NCBI GenBank assembly: GCA_039586575.1 | Contig: JBDHKD010000004.1 | Span: forward strand, 20,805-84,804 | Origin: G020344215 sp039586575 | GTDB taxonomy: Bacteria; Gemmatimonadota; Gemmatimonadetes; Palauibacterales; KS3-K002 | Direction: 5' to 3' | DNA: 64,000 nucleotides | Part shown: piece by piece, positions 17,618 through 24,981 of the stretch | Layout: every line of letters starts with the position of its first letter | How positions within the stretch are numbered: position 1 is the first letter of the stretch | Notes under the pieces: generated by a model | The model's input: the letters and a program-made list of their open reading frames with translations, nothing else | What the model was told of the DNA's origin: nothing | The model's database searches: none | Made by a program: the position numbers and the translations under genes

Positions 17618-18993
17618 GCGCCCAACCCCGAGTCGTGCGGATTGCTTCCGGGCAGGGGTTCTGGGGAGACTGGCTCGAGGCTCCGGTACTGCAGGTCGAG
17701 AAGGGGCCCATCGACTACCTGATGATGGACTATCTGGCCGAGGTCACGATGTCCATCCTGCAGAAGCAGCGTAGCCGCGACCCGTCACAGGGATATGCTC
17801 GCGATTTCGTGCCGCTGATGGGCCGAATTCTCGGCGGCTGCATCGACAAAGGGATCCGCGTGATCGCCAACGCCGGCGGAGTCAACCCGCTGTCCTGCCG
17901 TGACGCGATCTTCGAGTTGGCCGGCTCCGTCGGTCTGAGCGGGCGTGCCCGTATTGGTGTGATCAGCGGCGACGACCTTCTCGATCGAGTCGATGAACTG
18001 ATCGCGTCCGGCATCGAGCTCCGCCACATGGAAACTGGCGAACCGCTGGTAAGCGTGCGCGACAAGATTCAGTCGGCCAACGCTTACATCGGTGCCGCTC
18101 CGATCATCGGGGCCCTCGAGCGCGGCGCGGACGTCGTGATCGCCGGTCGCACGACGGACACGGCATTGACTTACGCGCCGATGATGTTCGAGCACGGCTG
18201 GGCACCCGATGACTGGGACAAGATCGCGGCCGGTGTGGTCGCCGGCCACATCAACGAGTGCGGCGCGCAGGCGACCGGCGGCAATACCGGCGTCGACTGG
18301 GAGTCCATCGATTACACCGAGATCGGATATCCGATCATCGAATCGTATGCCAGCGGCGAGTTCGTAGTCACCAAGCACCAGGGTCTGGGTGGTCGGGTCA
18401 CCGTGCCCACGGTAACCGAGCAGCTGCTCTACGAGATGGGCGACCCCGCCGAGTACATCACACCCGACTGCGTCTCGGATTTCAGCACCGTTCAACTCGA
18501 AGAGCAGGGTCGGGATCGGGTGCGCGTGCATGGTGTGCGCGGCGGCCCCGCAACCGACCAGCTCAAGGTCTCGGTCTCCTACCTGGCTGGCTACAAAGCC
18601 GTCGGCCGCATGGCGTATTCCTGGCCTCACGCCTATGCGAAGGCGCGCGCCGCCGACCGCACGATTCGCGGTCGCCTCGATCGGCTCGGCCTGCAATTCG
18701 ACGAGATCCGTACGGAGTTCTTTGGGGCAAACGCCTGCCACGGTCCTATGGCCGGTGAGCCGGCCGGCGACTTGCCCGAGGTCGAGCTCCGGATCGGCGT
18801 GAAGCACTCGACCGATCGCAGCAGTGTCGAGCGCTTCACACGCGAAATCGCCTCGCTCATTCTGGCAGGACCGCCTACCGCAACGGGATTCGGTGGCGGC
18901 CGGCCGCGCGTACAGGAGATGGTCGCCTATTGGCCAGCGCTCATCCCGAAATCGCAGGTCCAATCGCTTGTCGAAGTGGAGGTCGTGCCATGA
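17614..18993 (+). CDS. AtuA-family (DUF1446) protein
   Basis: The 459 residues match the main AtuA domain: IASGQGFWGDW, RVIANAGGVNP, GAAPIIGALERGADVVIAGR and GGNTGVDW. AtuA is required for acyclic terpene (citronellol/geraniol) utilisation in Pseudomonas, but its biochemical step is not established. The usual C-terminal ferredoxin-like AtuA domain is absent and is encoded two genes on (19388-19741). It is coupled by overlap to the carboxylase beta subunit and to the next membrane protein, which suggests a common acyl-CoA pathway. Confidence 0.88.
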   Translation: MSAQPRVVRIASGQGFWGDWLEAPVLQVEKGPIDYLMMDYLAEVTMSILQKQRSRDPSQGYARDFVPLMGRILGGCIDKGIRVIANAGGVNPLSCRDAIFELAGSVGLSGRARIGVISGDDLLDRVDELIASGIELRHMETGEPLVSVRDKIQSANAYIGAAPIIGALERGADVVIAGRTTDTALTYAPMMFEHGWAPDDWDKIAAGVVAGHINECGAQATGGNTGVDWESIDYTEIGYPIIESYASGEFVVTKHQGLGGRVTVPTVTEQLLYEMGDPAEYITPDCVSDFSTVQLEEQGRDRVRVHGVRGGPATDQLKVSVSYLAGYKAVGRMAYSWPHAYAKARAADRTIRGRLDRLGLQFDEIRTEFFGANACHGPMAGEPAGDLPEVELRIGVKHSTDRSSVERFTREIASLILAGPPTATGFGGGRPRVQEMVAYWPALIPKSQVQSLVEVEVVP

Positions 18994-19376
18994 CAGCGCC
19001 CGCCTCACAGAGCCCGCATGGCAGTGACAGGACGAGCCTGCTGCTGCCATCCGGCGCTACGCTGTCGGTCATCGCCGCATTGATCGAGGGCTTCGGTGAA
19101 CCCGAGCTCATGGCCCAGGCCTTCGCCTTGTTCGGCGCCCTCTCAGCGGTCGGCGCTTGGGTGCTCGTCGCTCGCAAGGGCAGGGGGGTATCCAAGTTCC
19201 TGGGGGTCCGCTTCTTCAGCATCCTGGCCATCGCCCTCGCCATCTCCAGTCTGTTCGTCAGCGTACAGGCCGGTTGGCTCGGCAGTGTGGGTGTCATCGG
19301 GCTCTGGCTCGCGTCGACCGGCGCGGGTATCGAGTGGTTGCGCGGGCGGACGCTTGGCGTCGCAACCGCCGGCTAG
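18990..19376 (+). CDS. Small polytopic membrane protein of unknown function
   Basis: 128 residues with about three to four hydrophobic segments (about 22-45, 50-62, 70-90, 94-112) and basic loops (ARKGRGVSK). I do not recognise the family. ATG 18990 overlaps the AtuA-gene stop (ATGA), which favours this start over an upstream GTG. Its position between the two AtuA halves is unusual. Confidence 0.7.
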   Translation: MTAPASQSPHGSDRTSLLLPSGATLSVIAALIEGFGEPELMAQAFALFGALSAVGAWVLVARKGRGVSKFLGVRFFSILAIALAISSLFVSVQAGWLGSVGVIGLWLASTGAGIEWLRGRTLGVATAG

Positions 19377-19387
19377 GCAGCTACGCC

Positions 19388-19741
19388 ATGCGAGTCCGGC
19401 TCCTCGATATCGCGCATGCCCGCTCCGGCGATAAGGGCGACACGGCGAACGTCGGTCTAATCGCCTTGAAGCCAGAGTTCTATCCTATTTTGATAGAAGC
19501 AGTTACGGTCGATCGCGTGAAAAGCCACTTCAAGGGTATCTGTCAGGGGCCTGTGGAACGCTTCGAGTTACCCAACCTCCGGGCGCTCAACTTTCTGCTT
19601 CACGATTCGCTGGGAGGTGGGGGGACGTTGTCGCTCAGGACCGATGCTCAGGCGAAGACGTTCGGGGCGGCGCTGTTGCGGATGGAGGTCGAGATTCCCG
19701 ACGAGCTGGAGGGGCTTATCGGAAGCGGAGGGAAGGAATAG
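19388..19741 (+). CDS. AtuA C-terminal ferredoxin-fold domain protein
   Basis: A 117-residue protein opening RLLDIAHARSGDKGDTANVG, the signature of the domain normally found at the end of AtuA proteins; it later has LPNLRALNFLLHDSLGGGG. It presumably associates with the AtuA-family product of 17614-18993. ATG 19388 is chosen because the signature begins six residues later. No cofactor-binding cysteines are seen. Confidence 0.85.
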   Translation: MRVRLLDIAHARSGDKGDTANVGLIALKPEFYPILIEAVTVDRVKSHFKGICQGPVERFELPNLRALNFLLHDSLGGGGTLSLRTDAQAKTFGAALLRMEVEIPDELEGLIGSGGKE

Positions 19742-19771
19742 CGGGAAGGTTTCCGGGTTGGGAGGAGTGGC

Positions 19772-19945
19772 ATGCTGGTGCGAACGGTAATCTGGGTGCT
19801 GCTGATCAGCTGCGTCGTCGTCGCTGTGGTGGGTCTCGCCGCATCGCTGGGGGAGTCCGGGACGACGATGTTCGTGTTGGGCAGCGTCGGCTTTCTAGTA
19901 CTGGCGCTGGCGGCGTACGTGGAGCGGCGCTGGTTCCGAGGGTAG
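19772..19945 (+). CDS. Small two-helix membrane protein
   Basis: A 57-codon frame with a strong GGGAGGAG ribosome binding site before ATG 19772. It encodes two hydrophobic helices (about residues 5-26 and 33-50) and a basic end (ERRWFRG). It lies in the same direction between the AtuA domain gene and the crotonase. Function unknown. Confidence 0.55.
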   Translation: MLVRTVIWVLLISCVVVAVVGLAASLGESGTTMFVLGSVGFLVLALAAYVERRWFRG

Positions 19946-19981
19946 GGTGTCGGCGCACAAGTTCGAGGTGGAGAGGGCCGA

Positions 19982-20779
19982 ATGAACGAGGAGAGTTACA
20001 ACACGGTCGAAATCGAAGTCGACAGCTCGACCGGTGTCGCGAGCCTGAGGCTGAGCCGGCCCGAGGTGCGGAACGCGCTCAACGCGCAATTGGTGGACGA
20101 GCTAGCGGACGCGGTGGCGTGGGCCGACGCCGATGAACGTGTGCGGGCGATACTTCTGAGTGGTGCGGGCAGCGATTTTTGTGCGGGCGCGGACCTGCAG
20201 GCGTTGTCGGATATGGTGGACGCAGGGGTCGAGGAACAGCTCGCCGATGCCGATGCTCTGGGCGACCTGTTCCTGATCCTCCGTCGAGTCGCGATCCCCG
20301 TGGTGGCTGCGGTGCACGGGCACGCGGTGGCGGGCGGCTGCGGTCTAGCGTCGGCATGCGACATCGTTCTGGCGGCCGAGGATGCGCATTTCGGCTATCC
20401 CGAGGTGAGGATTGGTTTCCTGCCGGCGATGGTGATCGCGATGCTCCGTCGTGCAGTGGGTGAGAAGCGGGCGTTCGACCTCGTGGTGACGGGCCGGATC
20501 ATCGATGCGGAGAGCGCCGAGCGCTACGGCCTGGTTCACCATGTCTTCCCCGCTGGTGAGTTCGAAGAGCGAGCCCGCCGCTTCGTGGAAGACCTGGCGC
20601 AGCGCAGCCCGAGCGCGATTGCCCTCTCCAAGCGCCTCCTCTACGAGACCGAGCGGCACTCCTTCGAGGCGGCGATCCGTGCCGGGGCCGAGATAAACGT
20701 CCTGGCACGCTTGACGGAAGACTATCGAGAAGGCGTGCGGGAGTTTCTGGCATCGAAAAAGAAGAAGGGAGCCCGCTAA
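19982..20779 (+). CDS. Enoyl-CoA hydratase/isomerase (crotonase family)
   Basis: Crotonase-fold enzyme, 265 residues. The oxyanion-hole segments are SGAGSDFCAGADLQAL and GHAVAGGCGLASACDI, followed by FGYPEVRIGFLPAM, the form seen in methylglutaconyl-type hydratases. With the nearby carboxylase and AtuA-family protein it would fit leucine or terpenoid-like acyl-CoA breakdown, but substrate cannot be assigned. ATG 19982 follows GAGAGGGCCGA. Confidence 0.87.
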   Translation: MNEESYNTVEIEVDSSTGVASLRLSRPEVRNALNAQLVDELADAVAWADADERVRAILLSGAGSDFCAGADLQALSDMVDAGVEEQLADADALGDLFLILRRVAIPVVAAVHGHAVAGGCGLASACDIVLAAEDAHFGYPEVRIGFLPAMVIAMLRRAVGEKRAFDLVVTGRIIDAESAERYGLVHHVFPAGEFEERARRFVEDLAQRSPSAIALSKRLLYETERHSFEAAIRAGAEINVLARLTEDYREGVREFLASKKKKGAR

Positions 20780-20811
20780 TCCTCCTGCGCATCAAGCTGG
20801 CACTCATTTTC

Positions 20812-21021
20812 GTGGGAGCGCCGCTGGCGCTGGCCGCCGACAGGGTCGGCCAACGCTGGCTTTTCTATTTGGGACTGGGCCTACTGGCTATCGCGCTCCT
20901 CCTGCCAGCACGTCCCGGACTGACGTTCAAAGAGCGCCTGCGCGACATCCCTCGCCACTTTCCCGGCGCGCGCTGGCGGAGAGAGCGGGAGAGGGATGGA
21001 CCAGGGGACTCCGCAGAGTAG
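20812..21021 (+). CDS. Possible small membrane protein
   Basis: Hydrophobic stretches at the start and at about residues 17-33 (RWLFYLGLGLLAIALLLPA) precede a basic tail. The first canonical start is GTG 20812, but the coding-like hydrophobic frame reaches back to the crotonase stop, so the true start may be non-canonical (CTG 20785). It faces the HD-GYP gene, with 23 bases between the ends. Low certainty. Confidence 0.4.
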   Translation: MGAPLALAADRVGQRWLFYLGLGLLAIALLLPARPGLTFKERLRDIPRHFPGARWRRERERDGPGDSAE

Positions 21022-21044
21022 GGGGGTCGCGGTGTCGCCGGCCG

Positions 21045-22628
21045 CTAGGGATCCAGCGTCTTCGTCGGCATAGGGTCGGTGCCCGGCTCGATCCACTCGG
21101 GAGGCACTTCCAGCTCACCGCGCGAGTGCAGCGATGCGGCGGCCTCGGCGACGCTAGGGTCGAAATGGCTGCCGGCGTCCTGCTGGATGATCTCGACGGT
21201 CTTGTCGAAGCCCAACCCTTTGCGATAGGAGCGGTCTGAGCTCAAGGCATCGAGCACGTCGGCCACGGCCAGCAGACGGCCGAGGAAGGGGATCTTGTCG
21301 CCGGCGAGGCCGTCGGGGTAGCCCGAGCCGTCCCATTTCTCGTGGTGGTGCCGGACCCCCGGCAGGATCGCTTGGAAGCGGGGGCTCTCGATGTGGCTCA
21401 AGATGTTGACCCCGTGGACCGGGTGCTTCTTGATCTCGTCGAACTCCTCCTTGGTCAGTTTGCCCGGCTTGTTGAGGATGGCCTCGGGCACGCCGACCTT
21501 GCCGACGTCGTGGAGTAGGCCGGACAGCTTGACCAACTCGATCTCTTCACCGGGGCGGCCGAGCTCTGCCGCGATCCGGGTCGCGAACCCGGCCACGCGC
21601 TCCGAGTGGCGATGCGTGTAACCATCCTTGGCGTCGATGGTCGCGACGATAGCGCGGATCGTGTCGAAGAAGAACTTCTCGAGCTGATCCAGGAGCTGGG
21701 CTCGGTGGATCGCAACGCCGGCTTGATTGCCGATCAGCGCCAGCAACTCGAGATCGCTCTCGGTGAACGCGCCGGTAAGGCTCCGACTGTCGGCGTAGAG
21801 AACGCCGATCACGCTGTCGTCGGTCGTTACCGGGGCGCACATCACCGAACGAATCCTCTGCTGGATGATGCTCTGCCCCTCTTTGTAGCGGGCATCGGCG
21901 GTCGCGTCCCGGCTCAGCGAAGACGCGGCATTCTCCAATACGTCCTGGACGACGGTGCGGCTCACGCTCAGCTCTTCCACGTCCACATCGTCCGCCTGCG
22001 AACGTGCCGCAACGACCGTCAGCTCGTCGTCTGAGCCGTCGCTGCCATCCTGCAGCAGGAGCGCGGCTCGATCGGCGTTGATCGCCGCGAAGATCGAGTC
22101 GATCACGCCTTCGAACAGCTTCTCCAGACCCGGTGCATTGGCCAGCATCTTGGAAACCTGGTAGGCGGCCGCCAGGTTGCGCTGCGCGCGCTGCAGATTC
22201 TCGAGACTCTCAGGCTGCGCCGTTGCCAGCGCCTCCATGCCCGGGTATTGGGTGTCGATCACCTTGCGCACCACGGTCGTGGTGCCTTCTTCGCGGTAGG
22301 CCAGGGTGGCTTCGCCGGGTGCCCGCTCCGCTGCCGGCCGCGACCGGCATTCGAGTACGGTGGGGCCGACGGCGAGCTGGTCGCCGGGGCTGAGCGAGCC
22401 GCGTTCTACCAGCTGCCCGTTGATATAGCTGCCGTTGGCGGACTCGAGATCGACGACCCGGAGCACGGCTCCCAGGTTCTCGACGGTGCAGTGACGGCGT
22501 GACACGCCCTGGTCGGGCAAGCGGATATCGCACTCGGGAGCCCGCCCGATGGTCTTGACGTCACCTTGAGATATCGGGAAAACGCGGCCGACGTGCGCGC
22601 CCTCGCGGACGACGAGAACGAGCTGCAT
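21045..22628 (-). CDS. FHA-GAF-HD-GYP signalling protein
   Basis: Cytoplasmic three-domain protein, 527 residues. The N-terminal FHA domain (about 5-95) has GR at 28-29, VSRRH and ANGSYINGQ, as needed for phosphothreonine binding. A GAF domain follows (about 150-320). The HD-GYP domain (about 340-505) has HDVGK (His373-Asp374), HHHEKWDGSGYP and GYP at 436-438, so a c-di-GMP phosphodiesterase is likely. The kinase gene lies 20 bases upstream on the same strand, so the FHA domain may dock its phosphorylated partner and connect Thr phosphorylation to cyclic dinucleotide signalling. Confidence 0.92.
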   Translation of the reverse strand: MQLVLVVREGAHVGRVFPISQGDVKTIGRAPECDIRLPDQGVSRRHCTVENLGAVLRVVDLESANGSYINGQLVERGSLSPGDQLAVGPTVLECRSRPAAERAPGEATLAYREEGTTTVVRKVIDTQYPGMEALATAQPESLENLQRAQRNLAAAYQVSKMLANAPGLEKLFEGVIDSIFAAINADRAALLLQDGSDGSDDELTVVAARSQADDVDVEELSVSRTVVQDVLENAASSLSRDATADARYKEGQSIIQQRIRSVMCAPVTTDDSVIGVLYADSRSLTGAFTESDLELLALIGNQAGVAIHRAQLLDQLEKFFFDTIRAIVATIDAKDGYTHRHSERVAGFATRIAAELGRPGEEIELVKLSGLLHDVGKVGVPEAILNKPGKLTKEEFDEIKKHPVHGVNILSHIESPRFQAILPGVRHHHEKWDGSGYPDGLAGDKIPFLGRLLAVADVLDALSSDRSYRKGLGFDKTVEIIQQDAGSHFDPSVAEAAASLHSRGELEVPPEWIEPGTDPMPTKTLDP

Positions 22629-22647
22629 TCGAGCAGGATCCTCCTGT

Positions 22648-24927
22648 TTACCTTGGCGGCAGTCTCAGATTGACCAGCTTCGTCTCGCCGAATCTCGGCA
22701 CCTCGAACTGGCTCTGGTAGACCCCGTAGCGTTCGAGGTCCGCTTGGGTTGGGTGTAACTCCAACCGGTGCGGACCCGATGACAGGGTATAGCCCGCCAA
22801 CGGGGTCGCCGAAACGTACTCCCCGTCGATGAAGACCTCAGCTGGTGGTTCAGAAACTACCGTGATCCAGCCGAACGCGCTAATCTCCGGCGCGAACTCC
22901 TGGTGCTGGCCGGGTGTTAGCGTGAAGGCCTCCCGGTGCACCACCATGTCGAACGCCGAGAACTGGGGGGCTCCGACCAGCCGGATGTTGTGCTGGCTCC
23001 CCGACGCCACCTCCAGGCCGAGCTTCGGCAGATATCCCATGTCCTCGCCGTCGAGGTAGAGCTTCACGAGTCCCATAGCCTCCGACGGCAGCACCGTGAC
23101 GGTGATCGTGCCCGGTTCCGTGCGAACCGGCGTCACGGGACCAGCCGCCCGGGTCGCGAAGATGACACTGTCCTGAACCAGGCGGTTGCCTGAACGGTCC
23201 GTGATCTCTGAGGTGAGCAGCAGAACGTGGCGGCTGCCCGGACTGAGCGACGACGCCGGCCGCACCTCGGCGGTTCGCCCGTCCTCGGCTGTGAGGACGC
23301 TGATCTCCAGTTGCCTCCCTTCCGCGTCGCGCAGTCGGATGGTTTCGGAGTTCACGGTTGCCCGGTCGAGCGGTTCGCTGAAGCTCAGCGTGACCGAGGT
23401 GGCCGTCGAGATATTGCGGGCGTTCGCCTGCGGCGTGCTCCCCGACAGCGTCGGGCGCTGCGTGTCGGGCGGTGGCAGACGCGTGTTGAACTCAAACACG
23501 GCGCCGGGCTGCGGTTGCCGGGCGGTGCGCTTGATCGGCCGCCCGTTGGCGGCGAGCAGGCCGGCGCTGATCTCGATCTTGTAGCGCGTATCGTACTCCA
23601 GCCGCACGCTCGGCACCACGGTGATCCGGGTGTTGCCTTCTCTGGCCTCGACCTGGACGGGCAGCTGGCGATCGCCTGGGCCGATCAGTCTGACGTTCGT
23701 GCGGCTGGCGGTGGTGGGATCGACCGGCGCGCTGAACCTAATGTCGAAGGCCGCGTCCTCGACGTCCGCACCACCCTCCACCGGGGCGAAGTAGAAGCTG
23801 GTCACGTAGGTGCTGCCGGTCCCGATCAGCGGCAGGTTGGCCAGTACGGGGATCTTGTCCTCGGCGGCGGTACGAAAGCCGGCCAAGTCGCCCGCGTAGG
23901 CGGCGACCGTGCCCGCCAGCACGGCGCCTGCCACCAGCCACAGCCAGGCCTTGCTGCGCTTCTTCGGTGGCTGAGTGGTCGCCTCGTAGAGATCGACCGG
24001 ACGGCGTTGCACCTCGCGCGCCTCCGATTCCTGCGCCGCCGCCACCGAGGGTGCCGGGGTGGCTGGAGTCTTCTCCTCGCGCTCCTCGGTCTTTTGCACG
24101 GTGAGCACGACCGTGCGCTGCGCGGCGCCCTCGAGCCGGGCGAGCTCGGTGCGCAGATGTTCGGCGCTCTGGTAGCGGTCAGAGGGGTTCTTCTGTAGGC
24201 ACTTGAGGATGATGCGCTCGAGGTCGGCGTCGAGCCCGTCGTTCTTCTCGCGCGGCAGCCCGGGCAGCTCCTCGATGTGCTTGCGGCCGAGCTCGAACCA
24301 GTCGCGCCCGGTAAACGGCGCCTCGCCCGTGGCCATCTCGTACAGGGTCACGCCGAGCGAGTAGATGTCGGAGCGGTGGTCGACTCGGTGGCCGCGTGCC
24401 TGTTCCGGTGACATGTACTTGGGCGTGCCGACGTAAACCGTGGTGCCCGTCGCCGCCGTATAGTTCGTCGCCGCTTCGGCGATGCCAAAGTCGGTGACGA
24501 CGGCGTTGCCGTGCCGGTCGAAGAGGATGTTGTCGGGCTTCAAGTCGCGATGGACGATACCGCCCTCGTGGGTGTGCGCGAACTGAAGCGCCGAGGCGAC
24601 ATCCATGCCGACCTTGATGATCGCGCCTTCGTCCATGGCCTTGCCCGGGAACATCAGGTCTTTCAGGCCCGTCTCCAGCAAGTCCATGGAGAAGAAGACA
24701 ATGTCATCGTCCTTTCCAGCGTAGTGGATGGCGATGACGTTCGGGTGGCGGAATTTCGCCGCGCGGTGGGCCTCGCGGCGAAAATTCTCCTCGAACACCT
24801 CGTCGTAGGCGAATGCCGGCTTCAGAATCTTCAGGGCCACGTCGATGTCGAGGTTGGTGTCGCGCGCCCTGTAGACGAAAGCGAACCCCCCTTCACCGAG
24901 GAACTTGTCGATCCTGTAGACCGCCAC
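22648..24927 (-). CDS. Membrane Ser/Thr protein kinase with extracytoplasmic Ig-like and PEGA domains
   Basis: Hanks-type kinase domain (residues 4-268): GEGGFAFVY glycine loop, Lys33 (VALKILK), HRDLKPDN (126-133), DFG (146-148) and MSPEQARG. A charged linker leads to one membrane helix (about 327-346). Outside lie two Big_5/SbsA-type Ig-like domains (about 370-480 and 485-600) and a C-terminal PEGA domain (PPAEVFIDGEYVSATPLAGY). The kinase presumably senses at the envelope. Coordinates use GTG 24927; CTG 24960 has AAGGGGG six bases upstream and would add the kinase-like lead LFLGRR. 759 residues as given. Confidence 0.93.
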   Translation of the reverse strand: MAVYRIDKFLGEGGFAFVYRARDTNLDIDVALKILKPAFAYDEVFEENFRREAHRAAKFRHPNVIAIHYAGKDDDIVFFSMDLLETGLKDLMFPGKAMDEGAIIKVGMDVASALQFAHTHEGGIVHRDLKPDNILFDRHGNAVVTDFGIAEAATNYTAATGTTVYVGTPKYMSPEQARGHRVDHRSDIYSLGVTLYEMATGEAPFTGRDWFELGRKHIEELPGLPREKNDGLDADLERIILKCLQKNPSDRYQSAEHLRTELARLEGAAQRTVVLTVQKTEEREEKTPATPAPSVAAAQESEAREVQRRPVDLYEATTQPPKKRSKAWLWLVAGAVLAGTVAAYAGDLAGFRTAAEDKIPVLANLPLIGTGSTYVTSFYFAPVEGGADVEDAAFDIRFSAPVDPTTASRTNVRLIGPGDRQLPVQVEAREGNTRITVVPSVRLEYDTRYKIEISAGLLAANGRPIKRTARQPQPGAVFEFNTRLPPPDTQRPTLSGSTPQANARNISTATSVTLSFSEPLDRATVNSETIRLRDAEGRQLEISVLTAEDGRTAEVRPASSLSPGSRHVLLLTSEITDRSGNRLVQDSVIFATRAAGPVTPVRTEPGTITVTVLPSEAMGLVKLYLDGEDMGYLPKLGLEVASGSQHNIRLVGAPQFSAFDMVVHREAFTLTPGQHQEFAPEISAFGWITVVSEPPAEVFIDGEYVSATPLAGYTLSSGPHRLELHPTQADLERYGVYQSQFEVPRFGETKLVNLRLPPR

Positions 24928-24981
24928 CCTACGGCCTAGGAATAAGTCCTTTTTGCTCAGAGTGGCCCCCTTGGCTGGTTT

